The position numbers were made by a program, and so were the translations under genes. Below, one piece after another: positions 31,226-42,421 of a stretch of DNA of 64,000 nucleotides (its first letter is position 1; each line of letters opens with the position of its first letter). Origin of the DNA: Gari tellinella (Eukaryota; Mollusca; Bivalvia; Cardiida; Psammobiidae). The notes below the pieces were generated by a model. It saw only the letters and a program-made list of their open reading frames with translations, was not told the origin of the DNA and ran no database searches. The stretch covers positions 52,553,623 to 52,617,622 of the forward strand of contig OV277861.1 of NCBI GenBank assembly GCA_922989275.2. The letters run 5' to 3'.

Positions 31226-31302
31226 CTTAAAGCAGGCTGAAAGTAAAGCAGAATGCGCCTTAAGGCGCATTCTGCTTTACTTTCAACCTGCTTTAAGAAG
31301 TC
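31226..31302. repeat. Solo core B palindrome with 10-bp flanking direct repeats
   Basis: A near-perfect 77-bp palindrome (TTAAAGCAGGCTGAAAGTAA, GCAGAATGCGCC, then the reverse, with a single arm mismatch CAGGCTG/CAACCTG). It stands without any H2, H3 or H14 terminal sequence. ATATATAGTT occurs at 31216-31225 and again at 31303-31312, immediately outside the hairpin apart from a junction base or two. 31313-32880 (1.57 kb) has no recognisable gene. Confidence 0.75.
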
Positions 31303-31674
31303 ATATATAGTTGGTTTATGTGTATTTCAATATTTAAGAAGTAGATATTTTAATTTACTTTATTAAATTGGCCACACTCATAATTGACTCGGTGTAAAAT
31401 ATTTATTGAAATCTTCGTATAAGTCAGATACCGATACTCGGCTTCGCCTCGGACATTTTGTTGTTCATCCTTGCGAAACAATCTCCTTCCCGTTGTTATC
31501 GGACACTTTAAAAGCTAAACTCGAACGTTATCTATTACAGAACTTGCTTTAAAACACGATGATGACGTCATTCTATTGTCCTCGCAGGCTGTCGTTTTCA
31601 ATGGACGGGTATCAAAAGCCTATTCGCGTTCATCGTTCCGTATACATGCATTTGTGCTCGTGCAGTCAAATAAT

Positions 31675-32800
31675 AAGCTAATTTACCGTTTGCCCTAGAT
31701 TGCCAGCCAATGAAAGGGCTCCATTTCAGCGAGAAATGAAAAAATATATCGCATATTCGTTCAATTTTGTACTTGGGTATGGCAGAGAAATAAACAAGTC
31801 ATGAACACGTCAAGGACACCGCGTGCTAAGGAGGAGCATAGCGCATCATTACGTCATACAGCAACCGCCCAGATGCGAATTACAGTATAACGTATGTACT
31901 GCGGCCTTTCAATGACGAGGCCCGAATAAATCAAATATTTCTGTAGACAGGAGACTATAGTTAGTGCATAATGAAATTAATATGAAACGCATTCATCATG
32001 TCCTGCATTTACTCATTGAACCCTAGGTGACGAGTACACTCGTCATTTATAATGTACCCCGTTACACTTGTCAACAGCAAACATTGTAGAAAGGGTTAAG
32101 CAGCCGTAATCTGTGGGTATTGTCTTCTTTTGTGTAATCGTTTTACAAATATTCGACTGTAAAACGCCTCGAAAGAAAAGTGTTTACATGTATTTTCAAT
32201 ATTGTACTAAAATACGGTTGCTTTTTATCAATGCATAAGGCAAGCAATACAGAGGCTCCTATAAGCGTTTAATTCTTGCGTTAAACAGCCACCCGTCTTC
32301 AACCCCCTCGGTGCCATGGGCATTTTTGTCATTAATGCATTAAACAACACAGTCCAGATGAATGTCATTTAAAAACCAAGAATGCTATTGACTTAGGATG
32401 TTTTAACCCTATAATCTGTGGGACTTTTTTTCTAAACTGACTTTAAAACAATTATTGCTTGGCTCCATTAGTGGGTTAAAGGACTCGAATCTTGGTTGAT
32501 CAGGTGCTGCTTAATGCTTGCTATTTTTAGCAAATAAATTGATCAAGCATTTTCATGTCACGCCAGTACACAGCAGCTCGTTCACATTTGGGTGACTCGC
32601 TAGCTTTTGTTTCTAAATGGAAATGCCTACAGCGAGCCCTACACGCGTACAGGGTTCCCGGTCGATTTTCTAGTTTTTCGTGTGACGTCATATGTAAAAG
32701 TGAACTCGCCGGCTTCCGAAAATACATCTAGCACCGCCCTCCGAAATAAAGCCCTTTCATTGGCTAACAAACTAGGTCGAGCGGTAATTTGGGTTGAGCG
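31675..32800. repeat. Weak inverted repeat around otherwise unassigned sequence
   Basis: AGCCAATGAAAGGGCT at about 31708 and AGCCCTTTCATTGGCT at about 32750, with partial similarity beyond (ATTTACCGTTTGCCCTAG versus the reverse of CTAGGTCGAGCGGTAAT). It could be the ends of an old element. I see no coding region between them. Confidence 0.35.
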
Positions 32801-32883
32801 ATGACTTACTATAGGTAAAGTAGGTTGACCGGTAACTGCCATACACTAGCCTACGTGCCATATTTGAGGCAAACGGTAAATCA

Positions 32884-32987
32884 GTTATAGTCCATTTGTT
32901 TGAAAATTATACAACATAACCTGTTCGCTTCCTACGGTCGCTCCAGGTTATATTGCATAATTTTCAAAAAATGAACTATAACTAATA
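32884..32987. repeat. Foldback hairpin
   Basis: Arms GTTATAGTCCATTTGTTTGA, AAATTATACAACATAACCTG and the reverse after a 20-base loop (TTCGCTTCCTACGGTCGCTC). The loop is itself partly symmetrical (GCTTCC/GGTCGC). It is not one of cores A to C. Confidence 0.65.
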
Positions 32988-33113
32988 CATATTATACAAC
33001 AATCTAATATTGTATTACACGGCAAGGCTTGTGAGACACACACAATGTACAGTAAAACCTCTCTATTTCGACCAATAAATTATAATAATAATAGTAAAAT
33101 TGTGTGTGAACTA

Positions 33114-33370
33114 CAGTGGAGAGAACGTTATTCTTTCCCAATAAACGCGTTTACGCTAAAACTTTTATTTCCATTGCAAACAGTTTGGAGCCAGATCAGA
33201 CGCCGGGTTACCCGGTGTCTGATCAGGCACAAAACTGTTTGCCTCTCAGATTAAAAAACAATAATTAAAAATGTCAAAAAATGGTTATTTCCTACATTTT
33301 AACGATTTGTGTTTGCGTTTCGTTTGCATTTAAACGGGAAAGAATAACGTTTATGAGCTTTTCTCAACTG
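33114..33370 (+). mobile_element. H1 element nested in H2
   Basis: TA-flanked; CAGTGGAGAGAACGTTATTC and GCTTTTCTCAACTG ends. Core A tip GTTAC with one arm change (CCCGGTGTCTG). Confidence 0.8.
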
Positions 33371-33372
33371 TA

Positions 33373-33575
33373 TATTGGAAAAGACGTTATTCTGTCCTGT
33401 TTAAACACAAATGAAACACAAACGCATTGCGTTAAATGGAGAAAATGACAGCTTGTTGACAATTCTGACTACTTATTTTTATCTGAGTGGAAAACAGTTT
33501 TGAGCCTAATCAGACGTCGGAAAACCCGGCGCCTGGTATGGCTCTGAACTGTTTGCATTGGAAATATTATTGAGT
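33373..33575 (-). mobile_element. H1 element, degenerate, nested in H2
   Basis: ATTGGAAAAGACGTTATTCTG, GTTTTGAGCCTAATCAGACG and CTCTGAACTGTTTGCATTGG. The right terminus is missing. Confidence 0.65.
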
Positions 33576-33773
33576 GTTTAAGACAGGTGACTGCTAAGTA
33601 AGGTGACAGTAAAACTGAAAGCTCCTATAGGAGATTTCTATTTTGCTCTCATCTTGCTTTAAGCTGTCAACTGACTGTAATAAATCAGTTAGCCTTATTT
33701 ATTTTAGTGGTCGTAATAGAGAGGGTGTACTGTAACTTTAAGCTGTGTCATGACAAAACCAGACTTACATGTA

Positions 33774-34019
33774 CAGTGGAGAATCTGTTATTCTTTCCCA
33801 ATAAACGCGTTTACGCTAAAACTATTATTTGCAGTGCAAACAGTTTGGAGCCAGATCAGACACCGGGTAACCCGGCGTCTGATCAGGCTCCAAACTGTTT
33901 GCCACCAAGATAAACAAGAATTATCAGAATTGTCCAAACGTTGTTCTTTTCTACGTTTTAGTGCTTTGCGTTTGCGTACGTTTGCGTTTAAACGGGAAAG
34001 AATAACAGATTATCCACTG
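33774..34019 (+). mobile_element. H1 element, full length
   Basis: TA-flanked with a GTAAC tip and one arm change (GACACCGGG). Confidence 0.9.
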
Positions 34020-34029
34020 TACATGTATT

Positions 34030-34115
34030 GCGTTGCAAACAGAGTAGATGAAGACAAACCGCCGCTTCAAATACGCGATGGCTGTTCAAGATATACGCTG
34101 TTTGACACTTACAAG
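34030..34115. repeat. Degenerate core A-like hairpin
   Basis: TTGCAAACAGAGTAGATGAAGAC and GCTGTTCAAGATATACGCTGTTTGAC are imperfect arms around CGCCGCTTCAAATACGCGATG. The same GCCGCnTCAAAnACGCGA tip occurs at about 50735-50755. 34116-34780 holds nothing that I recognise. Confidence 0.45.
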
Positions 34116-34781
34116 CATCTTCAAGATTTTAAGCAGTATATTATACAATAATTGGCAGAGCCCGAGACGACATTGTCTTTCTAGAAAAACCCTGAAATGT
34201 GATCGTTTCACGTTTATTATAGAGGGTTTTTTAACATTTTATATTTGCAGCGAAAACCAGAGTCATTTAACTATTGCAAGTTTCGCAAGTTTTGACTGTT
34301 TTGCTTTTGCTATAGGGTTTAGAGCAAGTGGTTTTGGACGCTAGATTTATCACCTAATTACATGTAGTTGGACTAGAGACGACAAAATATTCTAATTACA
34401 AGACACTGTTAGCCTGCATTGCGAATAGGAGCAAACAGCTACACTACATTTTGTAATTGTCAATAAACAGAATTTTTTTTTCTCAAAAATGCAAAGCTTT
34501 GTCCGACATTCGGTGAAACTCGTATTTGAACAACGTTTGCTGATCACAGTGCAGAACAAGAATAGGGAAAGCTCTCTTGAACTTTCCCAAACAGCATTTC
34601 AGCATGATCTACACTATTATCAAATTGGTCAATAGTCCTAAGTGTGACCCTGACAACGTTCAAAATCATAACTCTACTAAAATCGACTAAAACAGGCATT
34701 TAATAACAGTTTAGCTTCACATCAGAAGCATCTATATCTGACCAGAACATGGTGTTCAACACTTGTTCGGCTGTTTCTTAA

Positions 34782-35311
34782 AGAGGCTCGCAACCGGATT
34801 TAGCATTAAAAGTAGTAATTTGTAAATATATGTCAAATGCTTATATAAATGGGTAAGATTTAGTTTAGGATAATAAATTCTGTTAAAAAATGCATTTCAA
34901 AAACAAAAAAAAAGAAGCTCTGGTGGGATTCGAACCCGTGACCCTCCATGCGGAGACAAACATGAAAAATGAGGAAGCACCTTTATCCCCTCGGCTACAG
35001 ACGCTCTATATATATATGGTAGCGAATTAACGTAGTTCACTGGAAGCTATTGATACTACATTATTCGGCTCGGGTTTATGTCAGAGCCCGTGTAGAGAAG
35101 CAACAACAACAACTATACCGTCAGCTGACGCTATAGAAAAACGATGGAAAATATCTAAAAAAAACCTAAAATTCGTTGACGATTCTTGAGACTTTTTTTT
35201 GGACTGATCATATTTTTTTTAATGTCAGAAGCCAAATAATGCCACAAAATTTGCTTTTATTTGAGTATTTTATTTTATTTTGACACGTACACCATCCGGT
35301 TGCGAGTCCCT
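34782..35311 (-). mobile_element. H10 element, second copy (TTAA target site)
   Basis: Same ends and inner sequence as 24256-24765, again between TTAA (34778-34781 and 35312-35315). The tRNA-like block (34915-35010) keeps GGGATTCGAACCCGTG on this strand; the intervening part has diverged. Confidence 0.82.
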
Positions 35312-35443
35312 TTAAGGTGGTTCGACAGCGGGCGGCCCGCAACTCGAGTTCCGGAAATGCTGATGACTTTAACCTGATCTTTGCGGCACGTGCTTATAGT
35401 AGAGCATTGTGATAAAGAAAAGTTTGATCTGCTTCTGTGTCTT

Positions 35444-35530
35444 CTCTGTTAGCGCAGTGGATACGGTGATTGACTTGCAATCCAAAGGTTCTAGGTTCGA
35501 TTCCCACTCGCTTCAAAACTTTTTTTTAAC
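35444..35530 (+). other. tRNA-like SINE head or tRNA pseudogene
   Basis: CTGTTAGCGCAGTGGATACGG fits an A box and D arm, GATTGACTTGCAATC an anticodon stem-loop, and GGTTCTAGGTTCGATTCCC a T arm with B box, followed by TTTTTTTTT, a polymerase III stop. The acceptor stem does not pair convincingly (TTCTC against CGCTTC), so I favour a tRNA-derived SINE head. The isotype is not assigned. Confidence 0.5.
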
Positions 35531-35654
35531 AAATTGTCCGATTTTAGTGACTAGTCAATTTATAACGCAGTGATCAAAGGACAGGCTATGTTTAGTCTAG
35601 TGATAATGAATAATATCAAATGTAAGTATAGTCAATGTGAGGATTTATAGCCTA

Positions 35655-35765
35655 TATAACAGATGGCAGCTTAACACAGGACAAAAGTAATGCTTAAAAA
35701 TAGATCCTAAAGGAGCTTTTATGCATTACGTTTGTTATGCATTAAGCAGTCACTTGCCTTTAAAG
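35655..35765. repeat. H7-type hairpin, degenerate
   Basis: GCAGCTTAACACAGGACAAA, GATCCTAAAGGAGC, TTTATGCATTACGTTTGTTA and GCATTAAGCAGTCAC. It is related to 16665-16790. 35766-36520 has only a short palindrome near 36190-36230 (TGGTAATCCACTGCAGTGGAT). Confidence 0.45.
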
Positions 35766-36521
35766 ATCTACAGGCTACCGTATTCAATGGTCCCTTATTG
35801 CAGGTTTGACTTATGGTATTTTTTAGAGCTGACGGCATTTTAAAGTTGAACTCAAGGCATGTTACTCGTTATGTGTTAACATTTTGTCAGAATTTCAGGA
35901 AATCATGTATAAAATGTAAATTCTACTGTAGATTTTCATTAAATTTTTGTGACTAGTAGAATTAAGTTATATCTATATAATAAGAGTAAAATTACTGTAT
36001 GTTAAACAGCTAGATTTTTTGTAATTTGAGATTTTCAGAATTTGACTTTTTTAAAACATTGATATTTCCAGAGAAGATGTCATGAAAAACTTTTATTTGC
36101 CCAATATATTATAGTCTATGAACAGTTACCTTGAATGTACAGAAATTATTGAGTTTTATTTATGCTTTTCGGTGGATTACCACGATATAGCAGTGGATGA
36201 TCACTTGGTAATCCACTGCAGTGGATTATCACCAATCGCTTTTATTATGAATTTTCCCCGTAGGGCTCCCCAAGAATCGTAGTCAATCGTGTCTTATCGT
36301 TAAATTCCGGCAGTCCGATTTGTCGCGAACTACTCACCGGAAGAGCACGAATCCAAACTCGGGAGCAACGAAGTCATTCGGATGACGTCATTATACCGCC
36401 AACTGTCACGCACATGTGTTCGACATAAAACGTGGGGCCCAACACGGGATAAATAATGTACGTTCGCTTTCAATTTTAAACAATTTCGTTTAAAAAGTGG
36501 CTTAAAAGCATAAATAAATAG

Positions 36522-36682
36522 AATAACTGTGTTTTTTCAGTGTAAGATCGAATTTAATCCATTTCGTGAACACCAGACTGTTATATTTTCACTCGTGGCT
36601 TCGCCACTCGTGAAAATATAACGTCTGATGTTCACTCAATGGATTAAATTTCGATCTTACACTGAAAAAAACAGTTATCCTC
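36522..36682. repeat. Long foldback hairpin
   Basis: Arms of about 75 bases: AATAACTGTGTTTTTTCAGTG, TAAGATCGAATTTAATCCAT, GAACACCAGACTGTTATATT, TTCACTCGTGGC and the near-perfect reverse. No terminal duplication was identified. It may be a foldback transposon. 36683-37250 holds nothing that I recognise. Confidence 0.68.
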
Positions 36683-37251
36683 TATATATCATTCTATAAA
36701 GAAAATATTCCTGTTTATTAAAAAAGGAGCTTTTCTCGATAAAAGGTCCTGTCAGAAAAAACGGCACTGTAACTTTTTTTTATTTTAACGATTTTTCACT
36801 CTCCATATGGTATATTTCAATTTAATCAATGTTTCAAAGAATTCTGACACAGAATAAGCTGACCCGCGAACCACCTTAAGACCAATTTATTTGGACATTT
36901 GATAGTCGTATGATTACCTAAATTTCTATCATTTGTTATTTCTAGCATTTCTATCTTGCTTTCGCCACAAGCGAAAGACAAAAATGAGTGATGAACGTGA
37001 AATGGTACAAATTGCAAAATAAAGGGTCTGTTTCTTTTTTTCAAAGACTTATCCAAAGGTGAATTTTTATTCAGCATATGCCATTTACAAAGAAGACGAT
37101 ATTTTAGCCGGAAAAGGGTTGCGATTCTGACAAACCTTGCGACTGTGTAGGGTCTTCACAGTTTGAGAAGCATAAATTGGACTTCCCTTGTGGATATGCT
37201 GCTTTCCGATTCAATTATTATCCAATTCACTGTAAACTGTTGCATGTTTAA

Positions 37252-37463
37252 CCCTTTACCCAATATACCGCTTATAGCATTTAATACAGGTGATCACTTT
37301 AAAGCAGGTTGAAAGTAAAGCAGAATGTGCCTTAAGCCTGCTTTAAACTACCATCTGCTAGGCTGTATAAAATAGTTGTTATGGTTATTGTTTATGAAGG
37401 TACATGTATAAACTGGAACTATTTTCTTCAGCGGAGAAAAAGCCGCTTCCAAGGGGGAAAGGG
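37252..37463 (+). mobile_element. H3 element with a deleted hairpin return arm (TTAA)
   Basis: TTAA flanks; ends CCCTTTACCCAATA and AAGGGGGAAAGGG. The core B left arm (GAAAGTAAAGCAGAATGTGCC) is followed directly by TTAAGCCTGCTTTAAAC, so about 30 bp at the tip and right arm are lost. Confidence 0.78.
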
Positions 37464-37839
37464 TTAACCTGAGAGTGCACATACATGTACCGACGTTTTT
37501 ATTGGTAATGAGTGCACTACACGCCACTGTGTCAGTGGAGCAATCCAATATTACCGAGACGAAGAGCACGTGCAAATCAAGATCCTTGTATACCACAGGG
37601 CTGACGACCCATGTAATAGATAAGGATCAATAGGGTTATATTTTAAACTGGTGTATTTGCTTTTATTTTAAAAAGAAATTATTAAACTATTATGTATAGG
37701 GTTGAATGTATAAACGTATGGCTTTTATTGAAATAATTTATGTTTTCAGAAACTTGTTTTAAGTAAGATACATGTATAAGCTACGCGCCTCACACAGTTC
37801 AATATTTTACATACTGGATCGTTATCGTCTTATATCCTA

Positions 37840-37985
37840 TACAAAATCATGATTTTCATGGATATATGTATTACAGTGAATCATTTAATCGCCTCATGTG
37901 AGGCCCGCACCTTATATTTGATAGTTTGGTTTAGTAATAATGTGGAGTCTGATCTGAGTCTACACCGTTTGTATATAATGTCCAT
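37840..37985. repeat. H12 fragment
   Basis: AATCATGATTTTCATGGATA, AATCGCCTCATGTGAGGCCC and ATTTGATAGTTTGGTTTAGT match H12 elsewhere. Confidence 0.45.
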
Positions 37986-38129
37986 TTTATGGGGCGTTGG
38001 CCACAAATGGGCGGATAGCTACTTTTAGAGTTGTCCGATTCGTATATGTATATTTCCAAGTTATCCACGGATTAATCTGTTGCCGGTGACATTTAATCCT
38101 TTCATCCAGTCGACAAAATCACATTCAGA

Positions 38130-38222
38130 AGTGACAATTTAAGTTGTTATTTTCTTCATTTTATTGCGGTGCGCTTGCGTTTCGTTTCGTTTAAACGGGA
38201 AATAATAACGGTTCCTCCAAAG
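38130..38222 (+). repeat. H1 right-end fragment
   Basis: GCGCTTGCGTTTCGTTTCG, TTTAAACGGGAAATAATAAC and GGTTCCTCCAAAG are an eroded H1 right terminus. Confidence 0.5.
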
Positions 38223-38835
38223 TATGTAGTATGTGGTCAGATGCATTATTCGAATGTCTAGAAACAAAATATGTTGAAAGATTAGTATAATAGACGTGAT
38301 GCTGATGCTTGTCATCACTACATAGATCTAAATGTGTCCGTGTGACGATCACCGTCGGCATCGCTGTCGTCGTCGTCGAAGTCATGAATTTTATATAAGC
38401 ACTATTATATGAAAATCTGGTTAATCAGTAAAAAACGAATGGATTTGCTAAAGAATAAAATTGTGCAAACTCCATCCAACTTAACAAGAATGAACATTGT
38501 TAAATTTCATTACTTTTTTCCTTGTAGATGTTATACCTTAATATCCGACGGAAATTCTGTGTATTACCTTATCACAACACTTGTAAATCTGTTTTCATAG
38601 ATGAGAACAGATTTTTTCTTCCATACTTCAGTATGGTATTTAGTTTCTCTTAATTTTTCATTTGTTACTATATGTCTGTATCTTCTGTCTTTACTTCTTT
38701 CCTCAAAATCTACACTAATTGTTACATGTACTGAATGCTTGAGTTGTTATACACATGCACACAATACGATGGTGCACGGGTGGACGATCTCCACGGTCTC
38801 TGACAAGGTTAGTTTGTTTATTTTGATATATCCAA

Positions 38836-41800
38836 ATGGGTAGTGATTTAATGCAGTGGAGATCGGCCATAGGTGCATTTTATCATAAATCACATAGTAT
38901 CAGTGTATCTTATCGTTGCACTTGGTACCCTTTGGAAATAATACATGCTGTTTTGATATCTGTTTTGGGGGAGCTTAGAGCCTGTGCTAAAAATATCATA
39001 TCGTTTACAATGAACATGTTACTTAATATAGAATTTTCACTGACAGTTTTATTATTAGTTATAATGTCCGGAGACGTGGAATGTAACCCGGGACCGTTAT
39101 TAGACACAAACAGTTTCTCTGATTCGGACTTTCTTTCGACTGTACATATGAATATAAGAAGCATTAGAAACAAACTCGAATATATTAAAGATGAATTTTT
39201 AGATTTTGAAATTATATGTGCTACAGAACGCACCTATCTGCTGATATCATTGATGAAGAATTGCGTTTAGAGGGAAAACATTTGTATAGAAAGGATAAAA
39301 ATGCACATTCCGGTGGTTTAGTAGTATACATTTCAAATGATCTGTTTTCGCAGCGCAGATTAGATTTAGAAATAGCAACTATTGAAAATATGTGGGTTGA
39401 AGTAAAGTGTCGGGGCGGTTCATTTTTAATTTGTACTGTGTATCGACCTCCAAATACACCAGTGGTATTTTGGAACGAATTCAATATTTGTTTAGAAAAG
39501 GCACTTGAATGTAATATGAATATAATTATTGTTGGCGATATTAATGAAGATCAGTTTAGCATGGCGAATACCAAGCTTAAACAGTTAATGGTTTTAAATA
39601 ATATGAAAAACGTCATTACTGACCCGACTAGAGTTACTCAAACTTCTTCGACACTTATTGATCCAATACTAATTACAGAAGACATTAATGTTTTGCATAG
39701 TGGTGTGATCAATGTTCCAAGTAATATAAGTGATCACAAAGCAACTTTTATCTTTACCAAATTAGCCTTTAATAATTGTAAATGTATGAAGAGGAAAGTA
39801 TGGATATATAAACATGCCGATTATGAAAAGCTGAATGAATTAATTTTAAATGAGAATTGGTCTTTTATTAACAATGAAGATGTTAACAATGCTGCAGAAA
39901 AACTAACTGACAAACTTTTATTCTTAATGCGACAATGTATTCCATATAAAGAGGTGACAATCAGAACGAATGACAAACCTTGGTACGATTCAGAAATTCG
40001 AAAGTTTACGAGAAAGAGAGATAGGCAAAAGAGGAAAGCAATTAAGTAAAAAAATGACACTCAATGGTTAAAGTACAAACAATTACGTAACAAAGTAAAC
40101 AATTTAAAAAAACATGCGAAAGAACAGTTTTACAACAATATTGAAGAAGTTGTTTGCAATGAGTCGTTTTCTGATCCAAAATGTTATTGGAAACTACTTA
40201 AGCAACTAATTAAAGATAAAAATTACTCCCAGAAAATTCCACCTTTAAAGAATACGTCAAATAATAATGATATTTTATACTTTACCGATGAGGAGAAGGC
40301 AAATTGTTTAAATGATTTCTTTGCGTCAATATCTACAGTTGACGACAGTAACACGTTATTACCACAATGTGTTCCTCTTACAGATCAAGCTTTATGTAAT
40401 ATCATTTTAACAGAACAAGATATATCAGATGTTATAAAAATCTTAAATGTAAATAAGGCTGTAGGCGAAGATTTAATTAGTCATAAAGTTCTTAAAAATA
40501 CATGTCACACAATTTCTAAACCACTTTGTATGTTGTTCAATAAATCCCTTAGTTCTTGCGTTTTTCCAAATATTTGGAAATCGGCTATGGTTATGCCTTT
40601 GTTTAAAAAGGGTGATACCAATCTAGTTACTAATTATAGGCCCATTTCACTGCTTAGCTGTATTGGTAAGCTTATGGAAAGGGTAGTATATAAACATATT
40701 TATAACCATTTTATCTCAAATGACCTTATATATGCTAAGCAATCGGGGTTTCTTAGAGGACATTGTACTGTATATCAACTAATAGATATTTATCACCAAA
40801 TAACAAAGTCCATAGACTCTAAATTGTATACGTGTATGGTATTCTGTGACATATCGAAGGCTTTTGATAGGGTATGGCACAAGGGCTTGATTTTTAAATT
40901 AAAACAAAATGGAATCAATGGATCTTTACTATCTTGGATAAAAAGTTACTTAAATGGTAGAAGTCAAAAAGTATTTCTTGGAGCAGCCTCTTCTACAACA
41001 AGGCACGTCACGGCTGGAGTTCCACAGGGATCTGTGCTCGGTCCTCTATTTTTTCTAGTATATGTTAATGACATCGTTGATAAATTATTAAGTATAACCC
41101 GTCTTTTTGCGGATGATACATCCATAACTTCTACGTCCAGAAACAAACCTGACATGGAAGGAATTTTAAATCACGATTTACATATAATTTCATCTTGGGC
41201 GAAACAATGGCTCGTTGAATTCAACCCTAACAAAACAGTCGCATTATATATTACGCCTCATAGAGAGGACACCAATCCAAATTTGATTTTTGATGGAATC
41301 CCCGTTACATTTGTCGAGAACCATAAACACTTAGGAGTAACTTTGAGCATTGATGGAAAATGGCACTCACATATAAATAACATTATAATGTCAGCCTCTA
41401 AAGTCTTAGGCATGCTTAGGAAAATAAAATACTCTGTTAAAAGAAAAGCACTTAACCAAATATATGTTTCATTTTTACGACCTCTTCTTGAATATTCATC
41501 TGTTGTATGGGACAGTTGTACTCTTTATAAAAAAGAAAATGTGGAAAAAATTCAGCATGAAGCTGCAAGAATAGTTACAGGACTAACAAGATCAGTACAT
41601 CTATCAAACCTCTATAAAGAAATAGGCTGGCTATCCCTTTCCGATCGTCGAAAATATCAAAAACTGGTTATTACATATAAAGTAATGACGGGTTCTGCAC
41701 CTTCATATCTTAATAATCTATTCCCTGAACTTGTTGGTTCAACTAATAATTATAATTTAAGAAATTCACAAGATATTTCTGTTTTACATCGAAGAACTGA

Positions 41801-42266
41801 GTTATTTGCAAATTCTTTTGTACCTTCCTCGATTTCATTATGGAATGAATTACCATATACTGTTAGGAATGTAGCTTCACTTTTAGAATTTAAAAGAGCT
41901 CTAAACACAACCATTTTTAAAACGCAAAACATTCCATCGTACTACTTTAAAGGGGAGAGAGGTTATTCTCTCATCCACTCTAGAATTCGTAATAAATGCA
42001 GTAATCTAAATTCAGATTTGTTTAACAATCACTTAAGACTTGATGAAACATGCGAGTGTGGCTTTGAAAAGGAAGATGCTGAACACTATAGTTTACATTG
42101 TAACAAATACCGAGATGCAAGGCTTAAACTTTTCAGAGCCACACGTTGTTTTCATCCTTTAAATTGTAACATGCTACTTTTTGGTTCGACTTTCTTGTCA
42201 GATACTGATAACACATGTCTATTTGGCGCTGTTCAAACGTTCCTAAGGGATACCAAGCGTTTTTAA
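38836..42266 (+). pseudogene. LINE-B ORF2: 2A leader, APE endonuclease, reverse transcriptase (two breaks)
   Basis: A hydrophobic leader (from an ATG at 39010 or the upstream ATG at 38836) runs into MSGDVECNPGP at 39064-39096. The endonuclease follows: MNIRSI, the ATE/THL site split by a one-base loss at about 39226-39229, YRPPN, GDIN, and NISDHKA. A TAA at 40047-40049 (after RQKRKAIK) interrupts the same frame, which then stays open to 42266. The reverse transcriptase has NYRPISLLS, FCDISKAFDRVWH, GVPQGSVLGP and LFADDTS at about 41103. A C-terminal CEC...H...H..C cluster resembles the LINE zinc-knuckle region. With only two lesions in 1,140 codons it is a young but presumably dead copy; either lesion could also be an assembly error. 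Confidence 0.88.
39064..39096 (+). promoter_or_regulatory. 2A-type translational recoding motif
   Basis: The codons give GDVECNPGP, matching the DxExNPGP consensus at which ribosomes skip a peptide bond between G and P and continue. It is expected to release a short hydrophobic leader from the endonuclease-RT polyprotein. Activity is inferred from the motif. Confidence 0.8.
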
Positions 42267-42342
42267 CATTATTATAGGATTTTAAAAGAATTACAAAAGT
42301 TATACGTGTATACGCTTATTTAGTGGGGTGAGTCAGTAAAAT

Positions 42343-42421
42343 ACAGTCGAGCCTCGATGGCGTGAGCTTGCTTGACTTGGAACCAACTTAGGCAGCTTAG
42401 AGATATCGAGGATCGACTGTA
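42343..42421. mobile_element. Small H4-like inverted-repeat element
   Basis: ACAGTCGAGCCTCGATGGCG and GATATCGAGGATCGACTGT are terminal inverted repeats flanked by TA, only about 75 bp apart and without core C. It may be an internally deleted H4 relative. Confidence 0.6.

Larger units (their letters stand above)
33050..33732 (+). mobile_element. H2 element containing two H1 insertions
   Basis: The H2 left end (CAGTAAAACCTCTCTATTTCG, after TA) at 33050 and the right end (TAATAGAGAGGGTGTACTG, then TA) at 33732 are separated by two H1-type copies (33114-33370 and 33373-33575). The H2 core B hairpin follows at about 33590-33670. Confidence 0.72.

Noticed and set aside
35444..35530. Functional tRNA gene
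   Set aside because: Box A, box B and a T run are present, but the acceptor stem does not pair and the anticodon arm is irregular; a SINE head is more likely.
38760..38835. Splice donor-like AAGGTTAGT upstream of LINE-B ORF2
   Set aside because: A single short match without an acceptor or known exon structure.
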